Source of the DNA: Promerops cafer
Lineage: Eukaryota > Chordata > Aves > Passeriformes > Nectariniidae
Assembly: GCA_013398275.1 (NCBI GenBank)
Contig: VZSE01006029.1
Location: forward strand, 1,516,000 to 1,579,999
Length of the DNA: 64,000 bases
Direction: 5' to 3'
In this document: positions 36,590 to 50,464 of the stretch, in pieces
Position numbering within the stretch: position 1 is the stretch's first letter
Layout: each line of letters opens with the position of its first letter
Program-made: the position numbers and the translations under genes
The notes under the pieces: model-generated
What the model was told of the DNA's origin: nothing
The model's database searches: none
What the model saw: the letters and a program-made list of their open reading frames with translations, nothing else

Positions 36590-37480
36590 TGCACCAAGAG
36601 AGAAGTGTGGCCACTCAGTTGTTGCAGAAAGAGGTGTTATTCGGACCTGGGGAAAATGAAAAGACAAGAAGGTAATGTGAAGGAGTGATGTGGTGCGTTT
36701 CAATGGGAAAATGAAGAGGAGAAATGTTGATAAGGTAGAGGGGACATTTAAAGGCGCAGAAATCCAGCAGAGGGAAATGGTAGAATCTGTCCTGTTGGTA
36801 AGGATGCTTTAAGAAGCCTTTCCTTACCTTAATAAAGCTAAGAAAACCCTTTCTTAGGCAGAATGTAGCCTACAAGCTAAAGAAAGAGAGACCATTGGTT
36901 TCTTATCTTGGTTAATGCAAATTCTGGAAAAAGACTCCAACTCTATATTCAGGCAACAAGATGCTGGGGAGAAGAAAACTGAGGCTTGAAACTAAGCATG
37001 AAAGAAGTATAAAGCACAAAATTATTTGTGAAGCTGAATGAGCAGCAAGATCATAAAAGTATTTGAAATAGGAGAAAAGGGAGAGGGCAGGGAAGTAATT
37101 TCATTTTAATATAGTCTGTTTTAGATAGTGTTGGGATATTCAGTTTGAAAGCCTGGGGAGACAGCCAAGGAGGCTCCAGTGAATGACTAGAGACAGGATT
37201 TGGCAAAGAGAAATAAAACAGTAATTTGACATCAGAGGCCTAAAGAACTGATAGTTGAGCCCTGTTACTATTTAGGTTAGAAAAGGGTGCTACAGAGAAA
37301 AGAAGACCAAGAATAAAAAGCTTTGAAGAATTTCTAAAACCTTATCTTATCAAATTAAGGTAGCTGAATGTACAAGAGGGAAACACATAAGTTAATAAGC
37401 ATAGCCTAGTGAAATAGCAAAAGAAACAAATAAAAAAAATCTGTGGAAATGCTTTATTCACTTTCTGAAGAATTAATAGA
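36590..37480. other. Long purine-rich stretch on +
   Basis: The plus strand is dominated by A and G for nearly 900 bases, with only short interruptions (for example 36815-36860). No coding frame persists. It may be a decayed element or a compositional domain; I cannot assign it. Confidence 0.35.
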
Positions 37481-37490
37481 ACAATGTACC

Positions 37491-37632
37491 ATTTATCTGT
37501 CTCAAAATAAATAAATAGATAAAAGAAAATCTTTTATCTATTTATCTGTCTCAAAATAAATAAATAGATAAAAGAAAATCTTTTATCTATTTATCTGTCT
37601 CAAAATAAATAAATAGATAAAAGAAAATCTTT
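37491..37632. repeat. 49-bp minisatellite, almost three copies, hairpin-bearing
   Basis: Units begin at 37497, 37546 and 37595 with exact 49-base spacing and essentially no divergence. Each complete unit contains a perfect inverted repeat: 15-bp arms with a 5-nt loop (37511-37525 with 37531-37545; 37560-37574 with 37580-37594). The third unit is cut off inside its second arm. Lack of divergence suggests recent expansion. Confidence 0.95.
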
Positions 37633-38445
37633 CCCCCTTCCTTATTTCTGGCATGTTGGCAAACAGGGACTAGAGGTTCTGTACCTTGAAATATCACAAT
37701 ATAGCAAATGTCCTACACTATTTATTATAAAACAATTGCTTTGAATTTTGTAACACATGCCAGCACCATCCTGATGCAGATAATTTTGTTAGGAAATAAT
37801 CAAAAATGATCTTTTTCCCCCCTTTTTGAATTGCTTTATTTTTCTTCGGATCTCTTAGCAGAATTGTGAAAAACTTTTTTTCTGACTAGATCTGGCAAAC
37901 AACTAGGCTGCAACAAGGATGAATAACTGAGGTGGGTAGGGGGAAATCTTTAAAGGTTAATGCAAAATATATGGAGAAATTTTATGAGGTAGACCTTTAA
38001 ATACCATTGCTCTTTAAGCAGTGATGGCATAGGTGTACTTCCTACAGAAAGCAAGTAATGAAATAAACCTAATGTACTAAACCAGTGGGTACCATTCCCC
38101 AGCATGTTAGAGATGGCAGGATTCAATAGCTTGTCTTGCTCTCCTCAAAGAGTGTGTGGGAAGCTGGATGAGCTGTAAATGCAATCATACTACCACTGTT
38201 TTACAGGGGAAAAAAGTGATGTGGTCAGTTTCCATTCTAGCTAAACAAATTTTGATGGATGAAAACCTCAGCCAAGAGCAGTTGAGTTTCATCAGAGAAT
38301 ACAGATTACAGAAAGACTACCTCTAAATCACCAATACAGCTAAGCAATTTCTGAGGGTAGGATTAGAGGAAAGTCTCCTCAAAAAGCAGTTTTTTTCATA
38401 AAACCAAATGGATTAATAATAAGAGACAGAATATCTTAATCTCAT

Positions 38446-38525
38446 CTCTTCTCTTCTCTTCTCTTCTCTTCTCTTCTCTTCTCTTCTCTTCTCTTCTCTT
38501 CTCTTCTCTTCTCTTCTCTTCTCTT
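38446..38525. repeat. (CTCTT)16 pentanucleotide microsatellite
   Basis: Sixteen uninterrupted CTCTT units, with imperfect pyrimidine flanks to about 38538. It is a pure polypyrimidine tract on +. Confidence 0.97.
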
Positions 38526-38538
38526 CTTTCTTCTCTCT

Positions 38539-41500
38539 GGAAAACTATTTTAGTTTAGTAAGAATGCTGTCACATGTCCATTGATCTGCTGGAGTGTTTG
38601 TCTATGTAGACGTCCGTGAGTGACCCTTTTCTGGTAACAGACTTAATCCTCTGCATTATCAGAAGACTCATAAACTGCATCTCTTACAGCATTTCCTTAT
38701 GCAGAGTCAACCAATGAATTTCTCAAGCATTTCCATTTATATTTTCATGCTCATTTTGCAGAACAGTTGCATTCTGGTGTCACATGCCAAGGTCACGCAC
38801 CCACAGAGCACTTTGAGTCCTAACTTATCTGGACCCCTAAAAAACAGCCTGTCAATGTAAAGTTCCCTGTAAGCAGAAAGTCTACTGCATGTAATGCTAA
38901 CGATGAAGAACAAGTTTAACCAAAAAACCCTGGCTAATATAGCTGTTTTTTCCGTACTTTGAATTGCCAGAGTGAATCACACGTTCTATTAAAAGAAAAT
39001 AAAACTAATCTATCAGCTCTAAGAGGCATTAGCTAAACTGTTCTGTTGTGGTTTCCTTTAGAAAGTCCTATTTCAATCAAGATTTCATGTTTCTACAGTA
39101 GTTTTTCACTCAGTTCTGAATGGGAGGCATCTGTGTTAACCTTTGGTAAATGTTGACTTGTTAAGTATCTTCTTCAGCTGCCAGACAATAATATATGTTA
39201 CAATATGAAAGTAATTTAGTTCTGTTGAAAAGGAAGCAATTTAGATATTATTTTGTGTGTGTGAATGGGATTCCAATAGTCGATTATGTAACAAAGTAAA
39301 TATGTTTAAAAAGTATTGAAGGTAGACAGGTTCCATTTAACTCATTTTAAACAATGCACAGAAGATATTGTATACAATTTTCCTGTATATTTAGATATAT
39401 ATTCATACACTGTATGTACACATTTATCCTCTTTTAACATTCAGGGCTATTTAGCTAGCAAATTAATTCAACACAATGAGCTCATACTGCAAAACACCAT
39501 GGAAATGGAGTATTTACATATGCTAATGACTTCCAATTAAGAAGCATGCAAATAATTGGGAGAAAGCAAAATTAAAACACTGAGCTAATAACCTGACAAT
39601 TACAAGGAAAACTGTATTATGCGAGACTGCAAACATAATTGTACACACAAGATCTATCTGACTACAAGGGTAGCTAAATCTGTAATACAAATTATGCCCC
39701 AAATTATCACTTACTACAGTCCTTGACAGACTTCTTGCTGTAGGACTACAGCCTGTTTTAGTGCATGGTTTAGTGCTTGGTTACCATATGAGGGTCAGTG
39801 ACAGAGGCAGGATAAGAATCAGGTCAGAAAATTTATCATTATGATGAGCTTTCACATCTCCCTCTTTGGTGTAAGAAAGAATTGGGACTGCAGATGGTTT
39901 TTTGAGCTGTCAAACTAAGATAAACTAAGCAGCTGCTTGGTGGCTTGCGGTGATTAAGGGTTTTCCCTTTACAGAAAAAAACCCCCAAATTTCCTTCCAC
40001 CAGGAGATCATAATTTCAGAACTTGATTTTAATTCAAATTTTGAAGGACTGTGGAAATTTGGAGTGTTTCAGTAGAAATTCATTCTGAAAACTGAAATTC
40101 TGTTTTGAATAGTCAAAATGTTTCATTTAACAAGGTAGAAGTCTGTTTCGATATTACCACAAAATTAGAATACTTTGTGGGCCCATAATATATTACTACC
40201 ACTGTAAATGAATACCATTTGATTACCTAGCTATAAAATCTATGCTATGTAAAGTGAGAAAGTCATTCTTATCTTTCCAAAAAGAAAATTTTCCATCCTA
40301 TTGTAACAGAAAGCAAACCCTTTAGAACAGAAAAAAAACCCAGCACAGACCCTAGTGCCTTACCTTATGCAACAAGAATTTGGTTGTTGGCTGTATGCAA
40401 TTTAAGAAGACAAACTGTTTTTCAGCTCGCACTTTTCAAAGAATGAGTGCAGGGACTTTCTTCCCTGTTCTTTTCCTGACTCATAGACCCAATAATCTTT
40501 GTGAGATAAAACTTAGCCCACAAACACTGAAGTAAGGACAACTCTGCAGGAATAGAGGTACAAACTCTTAGAAGAGTCTCTGGAGGCTGATTCAAATATG
40601 AACACATTTTTGCCAGCTGTGTACTTCTTGTTCTCCAGAAATTAAGGCAATTTGGCTGCTAACTCTAGGGATGAACCAATACAGGAAGAGAAAGACTGAC
40701 TCTTCCCAACCACTTCTATTACTTTGATCTAGTTTTTAAAGTTTGTGTTCACAGTGCTTCTAAGTTTGTCAGTTTTTATAGATACTTAAGATTTGATAGC
40801 TTCAATGGACAAAATTCATCTTTGTATTGCCAGATTCAAACCCTGCATTTTATCTTCTAGGAAATAGTTTTTAATCATGCAGTAAAGGCTGGTCATTTAA
40901 CAACTCTCCTTAATGGTAATACTAATGATACAGAAATAGAACAGAATTTGGTTTTACATATCACTCTTCAGACTTCAGGGACTTTAAATGTAGTGATGAT
41001 GATGGCAGTGGTGATGGTCACCAACATTCCAGCTGTCAGATCCTTAGCTTGTGTACTACTTTGCCTGTTACCACCTTCCTTCAGAGAGGAGACATTGGTT
41101 CCCACAGGGTTTTAAATTTGGCAAATCACATACTATACAGCAGTTCAGGCATTTTTGCACAAGTTTAGGTAGATACCAGAGTTAGGGTTCTTCTCTACAA
41201 AATGACCCTTAAACCCTCTGTGAAGATTTCTATACAAGATGTAAAAAAGGCCAGAGGAATAGGGGTGACATATGCAGACTCCACTACATTAAAATCACAC
41301 TACTCCAAGGAGTTGCTTGAAGTTGTGTTCATTGAAAATGAATCTGTCCTGAGTTAGTGATGGGCAGTCTTCAAAAGATTCAGAGTTGTCATTTATTTCA
41401 CTTAGGTGTTTTCTTTTCTTTCTTTGCTCTTTTCCTTTCTGCAGCCTACAAATAATTATTGTATCCTATTCCCAATTATTTCTGTCATTTGTCCTTTTCT

Positions 41501-44500
41501 CTTGTTTTGTCTTTTCAGTGTTTTTCTATATTAAGAAGAAGGTGAATGCTGCAAAGTGTGAGGCTTTTTCAAAATCCTTGTGTTCAGTCATGTTTGGACT
41601 TCAGCAGTGTTTCTCAGCCCTGAGCAAGATTTGGGAGTGTCCACTTGTTGGTCAGCCAGGGGAAGAGGTCTCTGAAGACTGAGTAAAATGGCACAGCTGA
41701 ACAACGCCCTATCATTTGACCACCTTACAAGTTGAAAGAACAGGCAACTGAAACCAAAATGCTTAAGCACAGTGTTGTAAAAGTTGTTATCACACCATAC
41801 CTCTTTCAGAAAATAATGAAGTGCCATTTCCAAGCCTCGACCACTTTAACACAACTGAGTAGAGAATATAGAATTAAAAGGAAGGTATCCAGTGTTCATC
41901 CTTTTCTTTCCATGTAGTGGTTTACTCATGTGGGAAACTTGATGAACTTGATGTTTGAAAGGCAGACAGGGGAGAAGCTACATGTACCAAAGGATTTGCA
42001 CTGGGTAGACCACTTGTGTGACTACAGCTCTGAGGAAATGTCTGTAGCCATGCAGTAGTCTCCTGGTGCCAGCTGTGCTTCCTACAGAGCCCAGGCATTT
42101 GATTTCACTGTATGAGACAGAGAAGACAAACTGTAAATGGAAGATGTAGTGGATGGGTGTCACTAAATGTAGCAATTTCATAGGCTGGTGAGTCCAGCTG
42201 AATGTATAACCAGTTACCAGACATATGAAATGTTACTGAAGAACACTGGACACACCATTCATTCAAATGTTTTAATTTATTTTCTTAATTGATTTTTAAT
42301 ATTTTCATAATTCTTTTTTTTCTTTTTTTCACCCACTCAGAAGAAAGCTGAATGAAAGGATGATGATGTGTGGGAGGAGAGTCAGGGCTGGCAGATTGTG
42401 TTCAGCATCCCCCACATTCCCTTATTAGTTTGGTCAGACACATTATTTCACATTATGAGAAACAGACGAGAAACTGCTAAAATATACATTATGAGAAAAA
42501 TCAGGAGAAGCTGCTAAGCATGCATCTAAATAATGTTAAACTGACAGCAACTCCAGCTGAGGGCCAGCTGACTCACCAGGATCTGTAAATCTAAGCTTCA
42601 CAGCACTTGCAATGTATGCATATTCCCACTAACCATCAGAGAGGTTGAATTGTAATGCTGAGTAATCATTGCATAAACCCTGTGTAGGAGAGATGAAGGA
42701 GGGCAGCAAATACAGGCAGCAGTACTTCAGTGAAAGGAATTGGTGACAGTACCCCCATTGTCTACAGGGAACATTTATATCTGTTCTTCATCAGAATATG
42801 CAAATTTCAGCTGCTCCAGACGCTTTGTTGGATGAATTACATCACATTTCCATATGCGTTTCCTTTCCTTGAATTTCCTTCTTGTTTTGCAGAAAGGTTA
42901 ATTTAAGTTCTGTGCAAGACAATCACCTAGAATGTGTCAAATCTAATGAAGTACTAAAGAAATAAAAAAGGGTATTTCATAGGATCATGCCCAGAAAATC
43001 ATCTGTGGCTTGGCAGAACTGTAGAATAAATGCTTGTGGTTGCATGACTCATCTTTGTTTAGAGCTGACCTGTGGAAGACATTAGCAGGACTGGTATGAT
43101 ATTCAGCTCTGCTAATACTTTGATTATTTCAGTTAGCCTGGCTTGATGATCTGTTCTCAGCAGAATGGAAAATGCGGAGTGTGTATGAGATGAGGTCACT
43201 CCCTGTCACCCAGAATGATTTTTCCATAAAAGTATTTTCTTACACTTGGATTCAGCACCTCAAGAATTGACAACCTTTTGAGTATATTTAGGTAATAAAT
43301 TTTGCAAACCTCTCAAGTAGGATGGCTCAGATTTGTGTGCAATACTGCAAAAAACAAGACAAGTTGCTCCTCTTCACATAGGTGTATTCATGTCAACAGC
43401 TTGATTTCTAGGAAAATTCCATCCCTTGTAAGACAGACTTAGACATATTTTGCTTTTGGTGTTACACAGAAATTCATCTGTGACATGTTTTAACTGTGTT
43501 TTGTTTTGTTTTTTAATTTTACTTTAGTAATGATGTGTTCTTTTTAGATACTTTGGAAATGTAAATAATTTTATAACCATTGCCAATAAAGAACTAAAAT
43601 GCCATGTAAGATATTACATTTTCCTTGTAAAACATGAATAAATACAAATATGACAAATGTATAGCTTCTGGTAGCAAATGTTGGGGTTTTAATAATTACT
43701 AGAGAGAGAGAAGTCATTAATAACAAATGTACACCATGCAGTAGACAAGTCCCCCAGCAGGATGGGAATTATTTTGAGTGTACACGTGGCGTGTGAAATC
43801 AAGTATCTTCCTCTTTCAAAGCACCCAAAATTAGAAAGCAATGCAGGTTTACCCCTCTCCTGGTTTTGGCACCCTCTTTATTCATGCTTACAGGCTGTAG
43901 CCTGGTTCTTTTAGCATACCAGTTTCACAGGTTTGAACTATGTGCAAGATGTTTCTCTCCAAGACAGGAATTTTTTTTTGAGGCTGGATTCTTGTAGTGT
44001 AAAAGGAGTCTGTTTGTACCATGTTTTTTAGGCAGTGTCCTCTCAATAAGTTTTTCCCATCATGCTTTTTTAGATTTCTTAACTTCTTTGGTATCTCTCC
44101 ATGAATGGGTGAAGTTTATTATTTTCTCTTTCTTCATTAAGGATCATGAATATAGTATGTACTGGCATGTCCTGCTATGTGTCTAAAACATATTGTGCAT
44201 CAAATTACAGGTACCTGCTGACTGTTTTGTTATTATATTTTTTTGAAATTTAGCCAGGCTAATATAGAAGGTGGAACTAGACTGCTACTTTTGCCCCACA
44301 AGTTTTCCTTCACATTTTAAATGGGTTTTGCTCCAGCCATTCTTGAACCTCTTCTGCACTGATTTTCCGTTATACCTCCTGCTAATGGTAAAACACTGAC
44401 CCAAATGCAATTAAAACAATACTGAAATTTCCACATGCAAATATTTGCACCAAATTTAGTTGTGCGTAATAAGGAAGCAGACAATGAAACGTTATTTATT

Positions 44501-47500
44501 TAGTAAGTGATGACTAGCTAACATTGACAAAATAGAGGTTATTAAAAAGAGAATAATTGCAAACGACTTTCTGTGTTTGATCTGCAGTTAAACAAAATTT
44601 AGTCTCAAAATGTGGTTGGTTAATTTTGAGCAGCAAATGTAGTTGATTGAGAAAAAGCCATTTGTTTGCTTGCAGATACTGCACAAACAGAATTGGAGGT
44701 TAAGCGGGTTAGGTAAATAATTCGTTGTGAAATATTTGCTCAGCAATAATACAGCTTCACTTTTTCCTGTTGTTGTTACCTTTAACACTGCCTCCCTTTT
44801 TCCATTCTCAATTCTTCTAGAGAGGCAAAATTGATAGCTACACGGGAGGAGTAGCTGACAGCTTAATGAACAATTATTAGCATCTGTGGCATATTTTCCA
44901 ACAGTTTTTCATGAAGGGATGGGTGGTGTAATCCACTGCAGTGTTTAAGTGGAACCTCTTTTGTCAGCACCTGCTATTAGTGTGTGTAACATTCTGGGGG
45001 ACTAGAGTATTCACATGTCCTTTTAGGGAATTTGCAGCTGTAGGTGGCTGGAGTAAGGCACAGCACAAGGGGGACTTCATTTTCTATCTCAGTGGACACA
45101 GACAGACCATGCACTGTTTGGAAGAACTACACATTGGGAGTGTTTTGGACAGTTTTTGTAAGTTAAATAGTGTCTCAGTAAATTACCACTCTATTTGTTT
45201 AAAACCAAGGGAAAGTAATAATTGTGGAATCGTACAAGATCTATAAAATAGCTGATATAAAATATGAGATAGTCTAAGGGTTCATCTCAGTAATGCAAAC
45301 CTGTTCTCTAACTATGAATGGTCAAAGCATCAGAGGAAAGTGGAGATTCTACTCATTTACCAAGCCACAGTTGGTAAGGGTTTGCTGTTGAGGGCTGGAA
45401 AGCACAGCTCTATTTTTTCAGTTAGCTCAGGCAGTTAAAAAGAGCTTCAAGGTTACTTGTGAGTGTTATTACCCAAATTGTAAACTAGAAGGGCAGAAAC
45501 TGCTTATTCTTGTATAGACCCATCTATTTATCTTTCTATTGAATAGCCCAATTTGCAATATTGTCCTGGTTTGAGTGGCACTAATGGAAGCTGTGTGCTC
45601 TCAGGATTGTAGCCTGTTAGCCTACAAAATTACTATAGATTCACATTTATCTTGGTCAGGCTAATTTTGTGATTGTTACTACGACCCTTAAGACAACATA
45701 AAAGCAATATCCTACATAACTGTGTGTACAGTCCATGTGAAACTTTTATAGCAAACTTTTATAATAAATTCTTTATTTAAGGCAAGGGTAATTTTTTTTG
45801 AAAATTAAAATCTATGGCTTTTTTGCCTTACTTTTCAGTCCTCAGTTAATACTCAGAAGGTACTCAACACAAGGACTGAAGGGGGTGAGCTACATTGGTT
45901 TTGGCAAGGTAGACTGTGATGGTCACAGTTATGCTGTGGAGTTGTATCTACCATCAAGAGCAATCAGATCTCTAGATATAATTTTCAGAATGAACAGCAT
46001 GGGAATATTTGGTACAAGTACCTGCTCAGCAACATATTCAACTGCATCAAAGAAAATAGCGTCAGTAATGATCACCTTACCTCTAGTGAGCTTTAATTAA
46101 AGGAAACAATATTTTCTATAATTATAATAATAATTCTTGTAATAATATTTTAAAGGAAATTCTAGCTATTTTATGAATTATCTTTCTAATCCAAATGTTT
46201 CTGCTTGGAGGTAATGAGCAATTTTAGTACATTATTTCTTAAATAACATCTCTAGGAAGTATGCCTCCAATAAAATGTATTATTTTTTCATATTTTTTTC
46301 CTTTAAGAGAACTGCACTGCACTTTTCTTGGATTAGGAATAAAAATCAAAATAAATACAATGCATGTATGTCACAAGAAATGTCATCCTGCCAAAATATA
46401 AGTTAATATTTCAGCATCACAGTGATCAAGTTGTCAGTTTGTATGAAATAGTGCTTCATATAAAAGGCACTGTTTGGAAACAACAGCGTACCAATTATAA
46501 AAGACAGAAACAGAGTCCTGTCATTTCATGATTTGAAATATTAATGCGTTAACTGAAATACATGAAGAAATGCTAGTTAGTGCAGCAACAATTAGCACTC
46601 AAAATATGCATAGCACTTAAGAAATGAAGTGTTAAGACGTACCACGTTTTGTCAAGATTGATATATACAAAGTAATTGACAGCTGTCAGTCAGAAGAGAT
46701 GTGTCATTTGCATAGCCAAAGAGAATACCGGGACATTTTTATTGGCAGGGTATGCCATCTTTTTGTTGCTCAAACCAAAGATTTCTTTACCTAATTCTGT
46801 TCTTTTTAACCTTGGAACATGATAATATTGAAAGATGGACGTTTAGAATAATTTTATTTTTGAGACAGCAGAAGAAAAATATGAGGTGTGGTTTAACTAG
46901 GAATCGTAAGTATTTTGTGCTAACAGGGGAAAAGCTAAAAATATCACTTAAACACTTGTAATCCTAATTCATGGTGCAGTCTGTTTCTCAACTTTCTGAT
47001 GTTATTTACTTTAATTCCAATAATATATTCTATATTCAGCAAAAAAAGCATTATAAGTTCAGAATGGAAGCTTTCATTTTCTCTCATGTCAGTATTTCAT
47101 TCTAACCATCTTAACTGATATTAATACTACTTACCTTTTTTATATGTTGAGTGACTATCCTTGCAAGCCTCTTGAGAGATGGAAAATCATTCCTAATCTC
47201 ATTTTATATCAAAATCCTGATTCATAGAGATGCTGAGATACTTGCTCGAGGTTACATACGAGAACTAAATCTAACAAAATAAGAAAAAGTTTGCACAAGT
47301 ACACTAACAATGAAGTCATAATCAGATCCAAATCTTGGGGACTGATCAACAGGAAAATAGGAACAGTAGTAGCACTTCACTGAAAACTTCTTCTGAAAGG
47401 TAAAAGATAGGTACAGGAATACTTAAATTTTATTTTATTAGACTTTTTTTTTTTTTGCAAACTTTACATGGTTCTGATGTTTTCATGTGATGGCTTGTAT

Positions 47501-48716
47501 CTTTTTTGCTTTATTTGAAAACTTTTCGTAATTTTTTCTAAGAATTTTTTAGGAGCTGTCTGACCTACCAAAATTATTCAGCTATTTGGGGTTCCAGGTG
47601 ATTATTTTTAGAGAAGTGCTAAAGGTCAGCCTGGATATTAATTATGACTTTTGACCTCAGTGTCTCATGTGCATGTCTTTCATCATGTGCCTGCAGTTTC
47701 ATACCTTCACAGTAGAGATGACAATCAAAGTGAAACCTGAAATATCTTCAGGAGACAGCCTTTATCCTCTTCTCTTTCAGTACTGAGATGGTACATTCTG
47801 ACCTCAGAACTACCCAGGAGTTTCTGTGTGTTTTTCCCTATTTATCAATGGTGTCAGTGGTGGAAAGAGATGGTCATGCACAACCTAAGTCCATGTGCTT
47901 GTCAAAGGTGAATGCCAAAAGTACACCATTCTCACCTTGGAAATCTCATCTGAAAACTGCCAGGCCAAGTCACTGCTTTCTTTTCTTTGTTCTCCTGTTT
48001 TGAATTCAGAAACTATGCCTTAAATGTACTCCATGCAGATGGTAAATCCTTACAAGGTGAGATTTGTTAGGGTATCCTTGCTCCTTTTTTATATTGCTGT
48101 GGGTCAGACTAAACATTGATGGCTGGCTTCATTACCCAGAGAAATTGTTATTTGATCACTGACAGGCACTGCTGAAGTCTTATCACAATTATAAAATGAT
48201 TCCATGACAATATTACTAGGAAGAAGTAGAAACCATTGATTTATTTAGCACTTCATTGAGTTTTATCCAAGTTAGAATCAGATGTGCAATAACTCACTAT
48301 AACACCACTGGAGACTTACACAAGACCTACTTTTCTCCAATTGTTCTGCCAAGAAGTAGAATTTATAGTTAAAATGGATGGAAATAAAATATAAAAGTTG
48401 GTTAAAAAAAGACTGATATTTTTCTCTTCTTGTAAGATTTCCTAAGGTTTTTCAAAATCTTTTGAATCCCTCTCACCTTCTCGATCTCTTCACCCATTGT
48501 TCAGCCTTTTACTTAGCCCTGGTCATGCCCAGAGTAATGACTCAGTCTCTGAAAACATGTGTGGGACCAAATGCATGTAACTGAGTCCAAATTTATCAGG
48601 GGAGCAGACACAAAAGTCAGATGGAAATTCTGCAAGTTAATATGTAAATTGAGCTCATGGCTTTGTGCTAGATACTGAACAACTACTAAAAGGCTTCTTG
48701 AAGTTGCAGAGACTGT
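38539..48716. other. Gene-free AT-rich DNA, about 10 kb
   Basis: I could not support a gene or a recognised repeat here. Notable only: two 12-bp TTTAGTGCATGG-like copies near 39757-39780, a GAT-rich run near 40995-41015, a T/C-rich run near 42310-42332, and a T run at 47446-47456. Plus-strand frames at 44941-45246 and 45798-46100 (about 100 codons each) lack splice framing. Confidence 0.5.
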
Positions 48717-48911
48717 AGAACCACAGAATTTTTGAGGCTGGAAGGGGCTATAAAGATCATCCACTTCCAGCTCCCCTTGCTTGGGCGGAGACACCTCCCA
48801 CTAGACCAGGGTGCTCAAACTCCATCCAACCTGTCCCTGAACATTTCCAGGGATGGGACGTCCACAACTTCCCATGGCAACCAGTTCCAGTGCCTCACCA
48901 CCCTTACAGAA
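48717..48911 (-). mobile_element. CR1 LINE fragment, 3' end
   Basis: In reverse orientation: CCACAGAATTTTTGAGGCTG at 48721 replaces the degenerate tail. It continues through TAAAGATCATCCACTTCCAG near 48751, ACCAGGGTGCTCAAACTCCA near 48805, GGATGGGACGTCCACAACTT near 48852 and CAGTTCCAGTGCCTCACCAC near 48882. It stops abruptly, a 5' truncation. Confidence 0.94.
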
Positions 48912-49199
48912 GGACATAGACAGACTATTCAAGGGGTAGTACTTCTTTCTTTAAGGTAGTCAGATCTGCTTTTCTGATCTTCATAATGGAAATGTCTTCT
49001 AAAAAGGAAGACACAGAGTAAGCTGGCAAAGGAAGACTGCTGAAGAGGAGGACAGAAACAAGGCCATGGGGTACTAAAACAGGTTATCAGAACCCTTCAT
49101 GCCTAGAAACAGAGGAAATCTTCAGACTGGTCTCTGGTTTACTCTGAAATTTTCAGTTTGAGTTGATCTTTTATAGGCTCAGAGAGCAATCACTTATGC

Positions 49200-49560
49200 T
49201 AGAGTTGATGCTTTGAATGTGAAGAAGTATGGTGAAACCTTTACCACAGTCTATGAAGGAGTACTCTCTCCTTCCTACCACTGTGTCTTTGAGGGCAAAA
49301 AGGAGCGTTGCTGCGCAAGCTCAGGTGAAAATTCAAGTCTGTTATGGGAGCAAACCTTAACGGGGCTATCAAAGAGAGTGGCCACCCCACGGGCCAGGTA
49401 TGGCATCCATCAGGGAGACAAGGGGAGCGGGTCTCTGGAGCTCCTTACTGACTCGTGGGGTCACAGCCTAGGAGTGTGGGACCCACTGGGGGATACAGGG
49501 GAAGAGTCCTTTGGGTTAGCACAAGATGTACTGTAGGTTGTTTAGTGAGGAACCAAAGGC
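49200..49560 (+). other. GC-richer patch with 107-codon open frame, unassigned
   Basis: CpG-containing and GC-richer than its surroundings, especially 49300-49510. A plus-strand frame at 49213-49536 is open but has no convincing start or splice sites. The composition and unique sequence would fit a solitary LTR of an endogenous retrovirus. I could not find paired ends, a primer-binding site or a polypurine tract, so this stays a guess. Confidence 0.15.
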
Positions 49561-50464
49561 AGAGAAAGGGAGGGGTCTGATGGAGCTGTAGCAACCTCAT
49601 CTGTGTTATATTCTAACAAGCAGTACATAAGTAATGAATAGCTTGGTTGTATGAATAGCTCTTAGAGGGAAAGGGAGTTTTTTTGAGACAAAGTATCATG
49701 CTTCAAAACAATTGGTCAAGAAATATTAATAATAATGGAGAACAAAAATAAACATGAAGTGCAATTTAGCGTCTAAATAACAATGAAATTTAGAAAAGAA
49801 ATTAATCAGTAAGCATACATGGAAAAAATAAAAGCTGCCTTGAGTAACCAGGTTTGTGGGAGATCTGTTAATCTTCATGCCAAATTTCTAATACTTCAGT
49901 AACAAAAAAATTTAATCATCCCATTAATGAGGGAAGGCCTACACATCGTTTAATTTGTACTTGTTTTATAGTTGAAGTGTATGGACAGCTATAAATATTG
50001 CTGCTTACACTGAGGTGAAATTGCATTATGCTTGGGAGAAAGTGATCAACTCAGTCTTTACAAACTTAAGTTCAAAATAAAAATAAATGCAATCATTACT
50101 TTTTATTACATTCTTTATCCTTATATGTATATCCTGCTTTTTATAACTGGAGAATAGAAAACACACATTCTGTACTTAAAAGTAAAGGAAAATGACCTGG
50201 CTTATCATATATTTCTCAGCTCAACATTTGCTTTATTCCAGCTGTGGAAAAAAGTTTTGCAGAAAACACTCGTTTAATACCATGGCAAGGAGATGTGTTT
50301 ATAATGAAATACAAATTTACTGAAAATACATTGTGTCAGACTAAACTGGCATCTTTCCCTTTTTAAGACAGCAGATTTTTCCAAGAGAGACATCTCAGCA
50401 GTATCAATGCAATAAAGTATTTGATGTGATACAGTATGGAAAACTATAAGTAACATTGGAGCAG
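49561..50464. other. No gene seen
   Basis: AT-rich DNA with no repeat I can name. Confidence 0.5.

Noticed and set aside
37491..37632. Regular repeats as a CRISPR-like array
   Set aside because: The repeats are head-to-tail with no spacers, in vertebrate DNA; it is a minisatellite.
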